Assembly: GCA_000722615.1 (NCBI GenBank)
Contig: JOKI01000003.1
Coordinates: forward strand, 37,316-101,315
Length of the DNA stretch: 64,000 nucleotides
Reading direction: 5' to 3'
DNA from: Pseudorhizobium pelagicum
GTDB lineage: Bacteria > Pseudomonadota > Alphaproteobacteria > Rhizobiales > Rhizobiaceae
Shown here: positions 35,715 through 43,715 of the stretch, piece by piece
Numbering within the stretch: the first letter of the stretch is position 1
Layout: the number at the start of each line of letters is the position of its first letter
Made by a program: the position numbers and the translations under genes
The notes under the pieces: model-generated
Told to the model about the DNA's origin: nothing
Seen by the model: only the letters and a program-made list of their open reading frames with translations
Databases searched by the model: none

Positions 35715-36515
35715 CTACCACCACTGGTGGAAGTGATGCACCGGTCCGTGCCCGGCTCCGACGGACAACTCTTCCGCGCGGGCGATCGCAGCGGCGATAT
35801 AGCCCTTGGCTTCCGTCACGGCTTGCAGCGGATCCAGCCCCTTTCCGAGCTCGGCCGCGATGGCGCTCGATAGCGTGCAGCCGGTGCCATGGGTGTTGCG
35901 CGTCGCACTCCGTCTGCCTTCCAGCCAGGTGAGCCTGCCACTGGCAGCGAGAACGTCGGGACTTTCATTCGATGGAAGATGGCCTCCCTTTATCAAAACC
36001 GCACGCGGCCCCAGCGCCAAAAGCCTTTCGGCCTGATGGGCCATCGTGTCTCGATCACCGGCCTCCGCTTCGCCGAGCAGCGCGGCGGCCTCCGGCAGAT
36101 TTGGCGTGATCAGGGTCGCGAGCGGAAGCAGCCGCCGGTTCAGGGCTTCGACGGCATCCGCGGCCAGAAGCGAGGCGCCGCCCTTGGCGACCATCACCGG
36201 ATCGACGACGACCGGAACGCCTTCCCCGTGTTTCGTGAGGGCATCGGCCACCGCTTCGGCGATTTCGGCCGTTGCGATCATCCCGATCTTGACCGCATCG
36301 ACACGAATGTCTGCGAAGACGGCGCGGATCTGATCGGCGACGAAGGATGCCGGCACGAGATGCACGCCGGACACTCCTTGCGTGTTCTGGGCCGTCAATG
36401 CCGTGATCACGGCCATGCCGTAGGTGCCACGCGCCGCGAATGTCTTCAGGTCCGCCTGGATGCCGGCGCCACCGGACGGATCCGAGCCCGCGATGGACAG
36501 GATGTTTGCGATCAT
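35715..36515 (-). CDS. thiD: Bifunctional hydroxymethylpyrimidine kinase/phosphomethylpyrimidine kinase
   Basis: 266 residues, standard ThiD size. ANILSIAGSDPSGGAGIQADLKTF at the N terminus and GTGCTLSSAIAAELGKG with the catalytic region near the C terminus are diagnostic. The enzyme phosphorylates HMP twice to HMP-PP, the pyrimidine half of thiamine. Its start overlaps the thiE stop by 4 nt in the thiMED operon. Confidence 0.95.
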   Translation of the reverse strand: MIANILSIAGSDPSGGAGIQADLKTFAARGTYGMAVITALTAQNTQGVSGVHLVPASFVADQIRAVFADIRVDAVKIGMIATAEIAEAVADALTKHGEGVPVVVDPVMVAKGGASLLAADAVEALNRRLLPLATLITPNLPEAAALLGEAEAGDRDTMAHQAERLLALGPRAVLIKGGHLPSNESPDVLAASGRLTWLEGRRSATRNTHGTGCTLSSAIAAELGKGLDPLQAVTEAKGYIAAAIARAEELSVGAGHGPVHHFHQWW

Positions 36516-37147
36516 CGGCGGGCCTCCTCGATTTCCCGGGCAAGAGAACGGGCCGCGGTCTCCGGATCCGGCTGGCCGCAGATGGCCGAAACTACGGCAA
36601 GGCCATGCGCGCCGGCGGCAAGAACCGGCACGGCGTGACCCTGCTTCAGCCCGCCAATCGCCACGGCCGGGACGGGTGCTGCCGCAACAATGCGCGCCAG
36701 GCCATCGAAGCCGATCGGGGTCTTGTGGTCCGGCTTGGTGCCCGTGGCAAAGACAGGTCCGATGCCGACGTAGTCGACGAGACCTGCATCCACCTGGCGC
36801 GCCAGTTCCTCCGTCTCAACCGAAACACCGAGGATCATCGTGTCCGGGATGCGCCGGCGTGCCGCCGCGGCGGCGAGGTCGCTCTGGCCGACGTGGACAC
36901 CTTCGGCGCCAAGGACAATGGCAGCCTCGACGTCGTCGTTGATGATCAGGGGAATCCCGGTCCCGGCGAGTGCCAACTGCAGTGCACGACCGGTTTCGAT
37001 CATGGTCGCGGTGTCGGCGGACTTGTCGCGCAATTGCACCATGGTTGTGCCACCGGCCACGGCCAGCCTTGCGGTTTCCACCATGCCGATCTCGCGGCAG
37101 AGGTCAGGGTCAAGTACCAAGTAGAGAGAGAGATCGAAGCTTTTCAT
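36512..37147 (-). CDS. thiE: Thiamine phosphate synthase
   Basis: 211 residues from the ATG at 37147. The TIM-barrel motifs are present: TTMVQLRDKSAD, LIINDDVEAAI, GVHVGQSDL, YVGIGPVFATGTKPDH and AIGGL. ThiE couples HMP-PP with thiazole phosphate to give thiamine phosphate. The ATG overlaps the thiM stop by 4 nt. An upstream in-frame extension lies inside thiM and is not used. Confidence 0.95.
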   Translation of the reverse strand: MKSFDLSLYLVLDPDLCREIGMVETARLAVAGGTTMVQLRDKSADTATMIETGRALQLALAGTGIPLIINDDVEAAIVLGAEGVHVGQSDLAAAAARRRIPDTMILGVSVETEELARQVDAGLVDYVGIGPVFATGTKPDHKTPIGFDGLARIVAAAPVPAVAIGGLKQGHAVPVLAAGAHGLAVVSAICGQPDPETAARSLAREIEEARR

Positions 37148-37950
37148 CGCATTGTGATCCTTGCTTCGGCATCGAACCGGTCGCTGCCAAGCGCTGACAG
37201 GGCGTCCAGAAACAGGGGTTGAAAGGATCCGGGGCCGCGGGCATGGCCATCGGCATCCTGGCCGCTGACGGCAAACAGGGCGAGGGCGGCAATGGTCGCC
37301 TCGAAGGGCTGATCCGGAGTGCTGGCGGCGAAGGCTCCGACCAGGCATGTGAGGGCGCAGCCGAGTGCCGTGACTTTCGGCATCAGGGGCGATCCCCCCT
37401 CGATGGTGGCCGAACGACTGCCATCGGTGACGAAGTCGACGTCGCCCGTCACGGCAACGATGCAACCATATCGTCGTGCCAGCGTCAGCGCCGCGTTCTG
37501 GGCAGCCATGGCGCTGTCGCCGCTGTCGACGCCCTGGCCGCGGGTTGCTTCGCCGGCCATGGCCATGATTTCGGAGGCATTGCCGCGCAGGATGGTGGGC
37601 TCCAGCGCCATCAGCTCACCGACGACCCGTCTGCGGAAACCGGTGGCGTAATGGGCGACCGGGTCAAGCACCCAGGGCTTGCCGGCGCCATTGGCCGCGT
37701 TTGCCGCTGCCAGCATACCCGCAACGCCGCCGGACCAGAGCGTGCCGATGTTGATCGTCACGGCGCCGGCGATCCGGGCGAATTCCCCAGCCTCCTCTTC
37801 GGCACTGACCATAGCCGGCGATGCGCCTGCCGCCAGAAGCACATTGGCGGCTATGTTCATCGCTACATCGTTGGTGATGCATTGGACCAGGGGATTGGCC
37901 TGGCGCATCGCTGCGAGAAGCCTGCCGCAGGAGAAACTTGGGTTGGTCAT
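37144..37950 (-). CDS. thiM: Hydroxyethylthiazole kinase
   Basis: 268 residues from the ATG at 37950, which has AAGGGG 9 nt upstream; an ATG 39 nt further upstream overlaps the riboswitch leader and is unlikely. Motifs PLVQCITNDVAMNIAANVLLAAGASPAM and GKPWVLDPVAHYAT identify ThiM, which salvages thiazole alcohol. With thiE and thiD it makes a salvage operon; no de novo thiC or thiG is present here. Confidence 0.94.
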   Translation of the reverse strand: MTNPSFSCGRLLAAMRQANPLVQCITNDVAMNIAANVLLAAGASPAMVSAEEEAGEFARIAGAVTINIGTLWSGGVAGMLAAANAANGAGKPWVLDPVAHYATGFRRRVVGELMALEPTILRGNASEIMAMAGEATRGQGVDSGDSAMAAQNAALTLARRYGCIVAVTGDVDFVTDGSRSATIEGGSPLMPKVTALGCALTCLVGAFAASTPDQPFEATIAALALFAVSGQDADGHARGPGSFQPLFLDALSALGSDRFDAEARITMR

Positions 37951-38004
37951 CGTGTATGCCCCTTCTTGCGGGGCAGGCGCAGGCGACATTTTCTGGAATG
38001 CGCC

Positions 38005-38085
38005 GTCGCGACTCCCTCCGCCAGCATGATCTGGTTCAGGTTCAAAGGGTCCTTCTCAGCCTGCAATCGCAGACGCCCCTGTCGA
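38005..38085 (-). promoter_or_regulatory. TPP riboswitch (THI element)
   Basis: Read on the minus strand, the leader of thiM contains the conserved CTGAGA helix element, ACCCTTTGAACCTGA and ATCATGCTGGCGGAGGGA in the right order and spacing, with a closing stem around GGGGCGTCTGCG. Its 3' end lies about 55 nt upstream of the thiM ATG. TPP binding should repress thiMED. Confidence 0.93.
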
Positions 38086-38114
38086 GATCGAAACTTACAG
38101 AAAAAGCGCCGATT

Positions 38115-38145
38115 GTCACCCGCCAATCCAGGTGCGCCGGGTGAC
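38115..38145 (-). terminator. Candidate terminator after the glucosidase gene
   Basis: Arms GTCACCCG (38115-38122) and CGGGTGAC (38138-38145) form an 8-bp stem just after the stop codon at 38148. On the minus strand a five-T run follows within about 15 nt. Confidence 0.45.
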
Positions 38146-38147
38146 CC

Positions 38148-39833
38148 CTAAACCTTCTCGAGGTGGCAGAGCAATGCAAAGGCCTCATAGGGGCGCAGGG
38201 TCACGGTTTCCCCGATCCTGTCCATGTCGGTATAATTGCCGATGAGGCAGCGCCCCCGCACCTGCAATTCATCCGGCATCGTCACGGTGACTTCATGCGG
38301 CCTGAAGTTGGCGAGAACGACCAGGCGGTCCCCTTCCAGCGTTCGGCTGTAGACGAAGACATCGGGGTGCTGATCGAGCCAGGATTGGTACCGGCCATAG
38401 ACGATAACCTGATGGTGCTTGCGCAGGTCGATCAGCTTCCGGTAGTGGCTCCAGATCGACTGGTCGTCCTCAACCTGGGTTTCCGCATTCACGGTCGCAA
38501 AATTGGGATTCACCTCGATCCAGGGCGAGCCGGTGGTGAACCCGCCCTGCGGCGCGCTGCTCCACTGCATCGGCGTGCGGGCATTATCCCGTCCACTTTC
38601 ATTGGCGCCCCGAATGAAATCGTCCGGCGACAAGCCTGCCTCCACGTGAAGACGGTGCATGTTCAGCGTTTCGATGTCCTTGTACTGATCGATCGACGTG
38701 AAAGGGACGTTGGTCATGCCGATCTCCTCACCCTGATAGACGAAGGGTGTGCCCTTCATCAGGTGCAGAACCGTCGCCAGCATCTTTGCCGATTCCACGT
38801 GGAAGCCGGTGGTGTCGCCATAGCGGGAGACAGCACGCGGCAGGTCGTGGTTGCCCCAGAACAGGGAGTTCCAGCCATCCTCAGCGAGCGCAGTCTGCCA
38901 TTTGCCGAAGACCGCCTTCAGCGCGACGAGGTCGAACGGCCTTGGCCGCCATTTGCCGTAGGTCTGATCCCAGAACTGGGTGACATGCTCGAACTGGAAG
39001 ACCATCGACAGTTCCTGCCGGTCGCGACCGGAGTAGAGCAGGGCCGATGTGGGCGTGGCGCTCCAGGCCTCACCCACGGTCAGCACGTCACGGCTGCCGA
39101 AGGTCTCGCGGTTCATTTCCTGCAGATAATCATGCAGATGCGGGCCGTCACTGGTGATGCCGGCATCCACCTGTTTTCCGATCAGGTCGATGACGTCCAT
39201 GCGAAAGCCGGCGATGCCGCGGTCGAGCCACCAGTTCATCATGCGGTAGACCTCTGCCCGCACCTGCGGATTTTCCCAATTGAGGTCCGGCTGACGGCGC
39301 GAAAAGAGGTGCAGGTAATATTCGCCGGTCTGCGGATCCAGCGTCCAGGCCGGACCGCCAAAGGTCGATTCCAGTGCGCTCGGCAGTCCGCCTTCCGCGG
39401 ACGGGCGCCGCCAGATGTAATAGTCGCGATAAGGATTATCAGTCGAGCTGCGCGCTTCCCGAAACCAAGGATGCTCGTCGGATGTGTGATTGACGACAAG
39501 GTCCAGCACGATGCCGATGCCGCGCTTCCTGGCCTCGGCGACCAGCCGATCGAAATCGGTGAGCGTGCCGAACTCGGGGGCAATGCCCTGGTAATCGGAA
39601 ATATCGTAGCCGTTGTCGTCCATCGGGGAAGTGAAGATCGGCGAGAGCCAGATCACGGTTATTCCGAGCGACTGGAGATAGTCCAGCCTGGAGATGATAC
39701 CCGGGATGTCGCCGACGCCATCGCCGTCGCTATCGCAGAAACTGCGGGGATAGATCTGATAGACGGTGGCGGTGTGCCACCATTTGCGGTCGATCGCCGG
39801 CGTCGCAAGCGGCTGGGGTGCTGGCTGGCTCAT
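38148..39833 (-). CDS. GH13 alpha-glucosidase (oligo-1,6-glucosidase/trehalulose-type)
   Basis: 561 residues. The GH13 catalytic triad is visible: Asp213 in GFRMDVIDL, Glu255 in TVGEAW and Asp330 in WGNHDLPR, with DLVVNHTSDEHPWF as region I. It begins WWHTATVYQIYPRSF, as in the exo-acting alpha-glucosidase/oligo-1,6-glucosidase subfamilies. It has no signal peptide and probably acts in the cytoplasm on sucrose, isomaltose or trehalose-like sugars. An exact EcfG-type promoter 33 nt upstream suggests a link with compatible-solute (trehalose) turnover under stress. No sugar transporter is adjacent. Confidence 0.92.
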   Translation of the reverse strand: MSQPAPQPLATPAIDRKWWHTATVYQIYPRSFCDSDGDGVGDIPGIISRLDYLQSLGITVIWLSPIFTSPMDDNGYDISDYQGIAPEFGTLTDFDRLVAEARKRGIGIVLDLVVNHTSDEHPWFREARSSTDNPYRDYYIWRRPSAEGGLPSALESTFGGPAWTLDPQTGEYYLHLFSRRQPDLNWENPQVRAEVYRMMNWWLDRGIAGFRMDVIDLIGKQVDAGITSDGPHLHDYLQEMNRETFGSRDVLTVGEAWSATPTSALLYSGRDRQELSMVFQFEHVTQFWDQTYGKWRPRPFDLVALKAVFGKWQTALAEDGWNSLFWGNHDLPRAVSRYGDTTGFHVESAKMLATVLHLMKGTPFVYQGEEIGMTNVPFTSIDQYKDIETLNMHRLHVEAGLSPDDFIRGANESGRDNARTPMQWSSAPQGGFTTGSPWIEVNPNFATVNAETQVEDDQSIWSHYRKLIDLRKHHQVIVYGRYQSWLDQHPDVFVYSRTLEGDRLVVLANFRPHEVTVTMPDELQVRGRCLIGNYTDMDRIGETVTLRPYEAFALLCHLEKV

Positions 39834-39866
39834 GGGCGGTCTCCGTTTGCGGGTTTGTGCGTGACG

Positions 39867-39891
39867 AACGCTGGATAACAGTCAGGGTTCC
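39867..39891 (-). promoter_or_regulatory. EcfG-type general stress promoter (exact match)
   Basis: On the minus strand GGAAC (39891-39887), 16-nt spacer, CGTT (39870-39867), 33 nt upstream of the glucosidase start. It is arranged back to back with the plus-strand element at 39900. Confidence 0.7.
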
Positions 39892-39899
39892 GCATCCCG

Positions 39900-39924
39900 G
39901 GAACATCAGTCTGGTCGGACGGTT
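39900..39924 (+). promoter_or_regulatory. EcfG-like promoter, one mismatch (GGAAC-N16-GGTT)
   Basis: GGAAC (39900-39904), 16-nt spacer, GGTT (39921-39924), 32 nt upstream of the small hydrophilic protein ATG. The -10 differs from CGTT by one base, the same variant as at 50519. Confidence 0.5.
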
Positions 39925-39956
39925 GGGAGAATAGACACAACGGCAAGGAGGTTCCT

Positions 39957-40142
39957 ATGAACAGCAAGCTCCCACCAGTCCCGGAAGAAAACCGCAGCCA
40001 CAAGGGCGCAGGCGAACCGGCGACGGCAAACCCTTCCGAGGGCGACGCGATTGATCCTCGCGGCAAGAACTTCGACAAGCAGGGCCAGCAGGGCAATACC
40101 AAGGTCAACACCACGAACCAAGGTTACCAGCAGGACCGCTAA
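39957..40142 (+). CDS. Small hydrophilic, probably disordered protein
   Basis: 61 residues with a strong AAGGAGG site 6 nt before the ATG. The sequence is rich in P, G, N, Q, K and E, with no hydrophobic core, and ends NTTNQGYQQDR, a terminus I recall from short conserved rhizobial proteins of unknown function. Composition resembles hydrophilin-like stress protectants. It sits behind an EcfG-like promoter divergent from the glucosidase gene, consistent with a desiccation or osmotic role (inference). Confidence 0.75.
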   Translation: MNSKLPPVPEENRSHKGAGEPATANPSEGDAIDPRGKNFDKQGQQGNTKVNTTNQGYQQDR

Positions 40143-40218
40143 ATCGTCATTCTCGCTCGGACTGGTGCCGACGGAGCCCTCCAGCTAAAACCTCGTGGGC
40201 TTCGCCAGCCTCCGCGTA

Positions 40219-41472
40219 TCAACCCAGTCCGGCGGCATGATCCGAAGTCGATAGGTCGGTGTCGCGCGCCTCTTCGCTGGCGGAAACGCGATTGCGCCCG
40301 TTTTGCTTGGCCTGGTAGAGGGCACGGTCGGCCCGGCGTAGCAGCTCGTCGGTCGTGGTCTTCTCGTTTGGCTCGAGGCTGAGGGCGCCTATGCTGATCG
40401 TCTGCCTGGGCGGGCTGCCGGCAAGCGACGAGATGTCCATCAACTTCACCGCCACCCTTGCCTGTTCGGCCGCGCGCAGAGCTTCCGTCGAGCCTGCTCC
40501 GGGCATCAGGACCGCGAATTCCTCGCCGCCATAGCGTGCCACCAGACTTCCTTCGACCCAATTACAGGACGCCAGGGTTGCGGCCACCTTCTTCAGGCAT
40601 GCGTCGCCCGTCTGATGCCCATAGGTGTCGTTGAACAGCTTGAAATGATCCACGTCGATCAGCAGCAGGGAAAGCGGCATCCGGTTTTCGGCAGCCAGTC
40701 TCAGGGAGGATGCCAACCTATCATCGAGCTGACGCCGATTGGCAAGGCCGGTCAGACTGTCGGTGGTGGCAAGGACTGCGAGCCTCGCGTTGGCATTCTC
40801 CAGCTCGCTGTTCTTCTCCAGGATCTGCTCGAGCAGCGTTTCGGACAAGCGCTCTGCCTTCAACTGCCGCAGCCGCAGCTTCACCATCATGACAATGAAC
40901 GAGATCAGGAAGCCCAGGTAGATCACTGCGGCGGGCACCATGAGATAAGTGCCATCAAGAAAGGCTGCGGCGCTGATCGGCCCCAGAATGAGCAGGAGAT
41001 TGAAGACGGCGGTCCCCGGCATCATGTAGGCCCGCGCGGCAACGCCCTGGGCGATGGCGCAGGCGACCGCAACAACAAGCAGCTGCGTGCCCTGCGTGGC
41101 GCCCATCAGAAGTACGCTTCCCGCCGTGCCATAGCTGGCGCAGGAAAAGAGGGAGCCTGCGACGAAACGATAGGCCCACACCTTTTGAAGAAGGTCTGCA
41201 TCCCGCCGGATGTAATGCCACTGCAGCGCAGCCCTCACTGCAAGTGAGATGAGCACTGTTGCCAAGGCAATGACAGCGCTCCACTCGGCTCCTGCCATGG
41301 CCGCGCTGATTGCCGCCAGCATCATCCCGGCGGTCGCCGCGAGGTGCGGGGTGAGGCTGAAGAGCTCCGCCAGCGTCTCCTGCTTCTGCTGATCCGAGCT
41401 GATTTCGGCGCCGGAAAAAGCAAAAGGATTCAGCATGGATAGTGTCGGCATAGTCATCACTCCGCTACCCAT
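40219..41472 (-). CDS. Membrane-bound GGDEF diguanylate cyclase
   Basis: 417 residues. About six transmembrane segments occupy residues 40-210, then a short coiled coil (LLEQILEKNSELENANARLAVLATTDSLTGLANRR) leads into a GGDEF domain. The active-site motif is RYGGEEF, a functional variant, with NDTYGHQTGD and DHFKLFNDTYGH for substrate binding. It should make cyclic di-GMP from two GTP in response to a membrane-sensed cue. A later ATG (MTMPTLS) is an alternative start. No EAL domain or effector is adjacent. Confidence 0.9.
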   Translation of the reverse strand: MGSGVMTMPTLSMLNPFAFSGAEISSDQQKQETLAELFSLTPHLAATAGMMLAAISAAMAGAEWSAVIALATVLISLAVRAALQWHYIRRDADLLQKVWAYRFVAGSLFSCASYGTAGSVLLMGATQGTQLLVVAVACAIAQGVAARAYMMPGTAVFNLLLILGPISAAAFLDGTYLMVPAAVIYLGFLISFIVMMVKLRLRQLKAERLSETLLEQILEKNSELENANARLAVLATTDSLTGLANRRQLDDRLASSLRLAAENRMPLSLLLIDVDHFKLFNDTYGHQTGDACLKKVAATLASCNWVEGSLVARYGGEEFAVLMPGAGSTEALRAAEQARVAVKLMDISSLAGSPPRQTISIGALSLEPNEKTTTDELLRRADRALYQAKQNGRNRVSASEEARDTDLSTSDHAAGLG

Positions 41473-41579
41473 GCCTTAGCGATCTGTTGTTAACGGAAAG
41501 TAAGGACTCGCTGGCGTCTGGCGATTTGCAGAGCTTTTTACTGGCCGCTGCGTCAAAACGTCCAGTGGCAAGAGCGGGC

Positions 41580-42371
41580 CTAGCGCAACAGGCTTTGGCC
41601 GCCGTCCACGAAGATGGGGACGCCGGTCACGTGGCGTGCGCGGTGGGAGGCGAGAAAAAGGATGACGTCTGCCACGTCCACGGATGCGCCGGCCGTGCCT
41701 TCGGTCAGCGGGATGTCCCCTTCCGACCACTCGACCGGGACTGCCGTCTCGTCCTCGTCCCTGATATGGGTATTATCCTGAATATCCGTATCGATCTTGC
41801 CGGGGCAGACAGCGTTGATGCGTATCTTGTGGCGACCGAGTTCTACTGCAAGCTGCTGCACAATGGCCACCTGGGCAGCCTTTGTGGCCGAATAGGCGGT
41901 CGCGCCTGGAGACGTGAAGGTGCGGTTGCCGTTTATCGACGAGACGATGATGATCGAGCCGCCGCCATGCGCCTTCATGTGCGGCACCGTCGTGTTCAGC
42001 GTCAGGTAGGTGCCGCGCAGGTTGACGCGGATGGTCTGGTCCCATTCTTCCGGCTTCAGATCGTCGATCGGTGCCCAGACGCCGTTGATGCCGGCGTTTG
42101 CCACGACGATGTCCAGCCTTCCATAGGTCTCCACGATCTTCTCCACCGCAGCCCGCATGGCGGTCTCATCGGCGACGTCAGCATCCAGCGCGATTGCGGT
42201 GCCGCCCCTGGAGGTGATTTCCGCCACCGTCTCGTCCAGCTCGCTGCGCGTACGGCCTAGCACCCCGACCTTTGCGCCTTCGCGTGCCAGCGTGACTGCG
42301 GTCGCCTTGCCAATTCCGGATCCGCCGCCCGTTACCAGTGCTACCCGTGCCTGAAGTTCCATGTTGTTCAT
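41580..42371 (-). CDS. Short-chain dehydrogenase/reductase, NAD(P)-dependent
   Basis: 263 residues. The classical SDR motifs are TGGGSGIG, NAG(I), catalytic Ser in VSSINGN and YSATK (Tyr-x3-Lys), with a C-terminal FVDGGQSLLR. The region after strand 2 reads LGRTRSEL; Arg there favours NADP. The substrate is unknown. An acidic insert (DEDETAVPVEWSEGD) before the C-terminal part is unusual for small SDRs and may form the substrate lid. Confidence 0.88.
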   Translation of the reverse strand: MNNMELQARVALVTGGGSGIGKATAVTLAREGAKVGVLGRTRSELDETVAEITSRGGTAIALDADVADETAMRAAVEKIVETYGRLDIVVANAGINGVWAPIDDLKPEEWDQTIRVNLRGTYLTLNTTVPHMKAHGGGSIIIVSSINGNRTFTSPGATAYSATKAAQVAIVQQLAVELGRHKIRINAVCPGKIDTDIQDNTHIRDEDETAVPVEWSEGDIPLTEGTAGASVDVADVILFLASHRARHVTGVPIFVDGGQSLLR

Positions 42372-42427
42372 CTCTCTGCTGTTTGCTCGCCGTGGTGTGG
42401 TGGCGGTCGCACCGGCAAGGGGTCTAT

Positions 42428-42883
42428 CTACGCGTCGACCCTGCCATCCAGAATCTCGAGCCCGATCCGGTACTTGCTGCCATCGCGGCCGGTGCGTTCG
42501 GCTTCCGTCAGGTTGTCGGCAAGATCGGCGCGCTTTACCGTTCGTGCCAACGCATTCCTTGCACCCCGGCGGACAAGATCGGCGTGATCCTCCCCCGGCC
42601 GCTTGGTCAATGCGTCGACAGCTTCGATGACCTCTTCGGCGAAACCTTCCTGCCGGAGGCGCGCCAAGCTCCAGTCCGGTGCTCTTTCCAGAACATCGTG
42701 CAGCCAGGCGACCGTCGTTTCCGTCTCTCCAGAGACCGAACCGGCAACCCGCGAGACATGCTCGATGACCAGTCCGCCAGTCTTCTTCGTCTGTCCCTGA
42801 AGGGACTGCTCGGCAATCTGGCGCGCCCTGTCGACCCCGGCCGTCATGGCAAAGCTCTTTCGAAAGGCCTGAACGCTGCGCAT
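42428..42883 (-). CDS. HD-domain phosphohydrolase, (p)ppGpp-hydrolase-like
   Basis: 151 residues, a stand-alone metal-dependent HD domain. VIEHVSRVAG gives the first His and TVAWLHDVLE the HD pair, and the C-terminal VKRADLADNL resembles the last metal ligand of the RelA/SpoT hydrolase domain. The size fits small alarmone hydrolases of the MESH1 type, but the substrate could be another nucleotide. It lies among stress-related genes, 21 nt downstream of the PNPOx-like gene on the same strand, so it may be read from the same EcfG promoter. Confidence 0.75.
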   Translation of the reverse strand: MRSVQAFRKSFAMTAGVDRARQIAEQSLQGQTKKTGGLVIEHVSRVAGSVSGETETTVAWLHDVLERAPDWSLARLRQEGFAEEVIEAVDALTKRPGEDHADLVRRGARNALARTVKRADLADNLTEAERTGRDGSKYRIGLEILDGRVDA

Positions 42884-42904
42884 GCGACCAGAAGAAAATG
42901 CAGA

Positions 42905-43321
42905 CTACAGGACAATCTCGCCTTCCTCCTCACCTTGCCAATAGTGGATCCGTGTCGCACGAACCTTGATCATGGCGACGCCCGGGGTTTCCATTCCGTT
43001 CTCGAACCACTTGTCGAGATCCGGGTTCCAATGGTCCTTGAATGCCGACCGGTCCCGAACGACTTCGGCTTTTCCTTCCACGGCGATCAGGAAGTGCTTG
43101 TCGGACTGGAGGCCAAGAGAGACATTGGCATCGCGCCCGATCTCGCCGATCATGTGGGAGTCTTCCCAGGTGAAGTAGTAGGAGTCGCCGTCGTAATCCA
43201 CGTCGCGGTTGTTGCTCATTGGGCGGGCGGCGATGGCGCCGTTTTCGGCGTGGGTGGACAGCATCGTGATGTCGATATCGCGCATCACGGCCGAAATCTC
43301 GGCAAGCGTCTTGCTACTCAT
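42905..43321 (-). CDS. Pyridoxamine 5'-phosphate oxidase-like FMN-binding protein (general stress protein 26 type)
   Basis: 138 residues from the ATG at 43321 (GGAG 9 nt upstream); the open frame continues upstream without coding character. The split beta-barrel family is indicated by TMLSTHAENGAIAARPMSN, YYFTWEDSHMIGEI and VSLGLQSDKHFLIAVEGKAEVVRD. Proteins of this type bind FMN or F420-like cofactors and are stress-induced in many bacteria; the reaction is uncertain. An exact EcfG promoter lies 29 nt upstream. Confidence 0.88.
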   Translation of the reverse strand: MSSKTLAEISAVMRDIDITMLSTHAENGAIAARPMSNNRDVDYDGDSYYFTWEDSHMIGEIGRDANVSLGLQSDKHFLIAVEGKAEVVRDRSAFKDHWNPDLDKWFENGMETPGVAMIKVRATRIHYWQGEEEGEIVL

Positions 43322-43349
43322 CGGGAAGCTCCTTTTCTGATGCGGCCAC

Positions 43350-43375
43350 AACGGCAGGATCGGCGCATGTGTTCC
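43350..43375 (-). promoter_or_regulatory. EcfG-type general stress promoter (exact, N17)
   Basis: On the minus strand GGAAC (43375-43371), 17-nt spacer, CGTT (43353-43350), 29 nt upstream of the PNPOx-like start codon. Confidence 0.7.
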
Positions 43376-43394
43376 GAAGTCGTTGCCGGACAAT

Positions 43395-43419
43395 TGAACT
43401 TGTCGGCGTTTCGGGCGTT
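43395..43419 (+). promoter_or_regulatory. EcfG-like promoter, one mismatch (TGAAC-N16-CGTT)
   Basis: TGAAC (43395-43399), 16-nt spacer, CGTT (43416-43419), 29 nt upstream of the YqaE-like start. It lies back to back with the minus-strand element at 43350-43375. Confidence 0.5.
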
Positions 43420-43447
43420 GTAGCGCCATCAATCTTGGAGACTGATC

Positions 43448-43606
43448 TTGGACATTATCCGTATTCTGCTCGCATTCTTGCTGCCCCCGCTTGGGGTGTT
43501 TCTTCAGGTGGGGCTCGGGCTGCATTTCTGGCTCAACATCCTGCTGACGTTGTTTGGCTGGGTACCGGGCATCATTCACGCGCTGTGGGTGATCCTGAAG
43601 AAATAG
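43448..43606 (+). CDS. YqaE/Pmp3-family small membrane protein
   Basis: 52 residues from a TTG at 43448 with GGAG 7 nt upstream. The sequence has the two-helix YqaE/Pmp3 pattern: ILLAFLLPPLGVFLQVGLG, then FWLNILLTLFGWVPGIIHALWVI and a KK tail. Members are stress-inducible inner-membrane peptides linked to salt and membrane-potential tolerance. The gene is shorter than 60 codons and has a non-ATG start, so it is easily missed. An EcfG-like promoter precedes it. Confidence 0.85.
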   Translation: MDIIRILLAFLLPPLGVFLQVGLGLHFWLNILLTLFGWVPGIIHALWVILKK

Positions 43607-43616
43607 GCCTTCATAG

Positions 43617-43652
43617 CGGCGGCAGGCTCACCAAGAGTTGAACCTGCCGCCG
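43617..43652 (+). terminator. Hairpin after YqaE-like gene
   Basis: Ten-base perfect arms CGGCGGCAGG (43617-43626) and CCTGCCGCCG (43643-43652) around a 16-nt loop, 10 nt after the stop. No T-run follows, so factor-independent termination is uncertain. Confidence 0.45.
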
Positions 43653-43715
43653 GACCAGGCGCTCACACCTGGAAGCTCCTGTGTTAGGGTAGGCCACTGA
43701 CGCTGTGAGGTGGCC

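Noticed and set aside
38163..39878. Plus-strand frame of about 571 codons over the GH13 gene
   Set aside because: Shadow; no recognisable product, while the minus strand has the full catalytic triad.
43643..43668. EcfG-like promoter before the DUF1194 gene (TGAAC-N16-CGCT)
   Set aside because: Two mismatches, and the -35 is part of the preceding hairpin arm.
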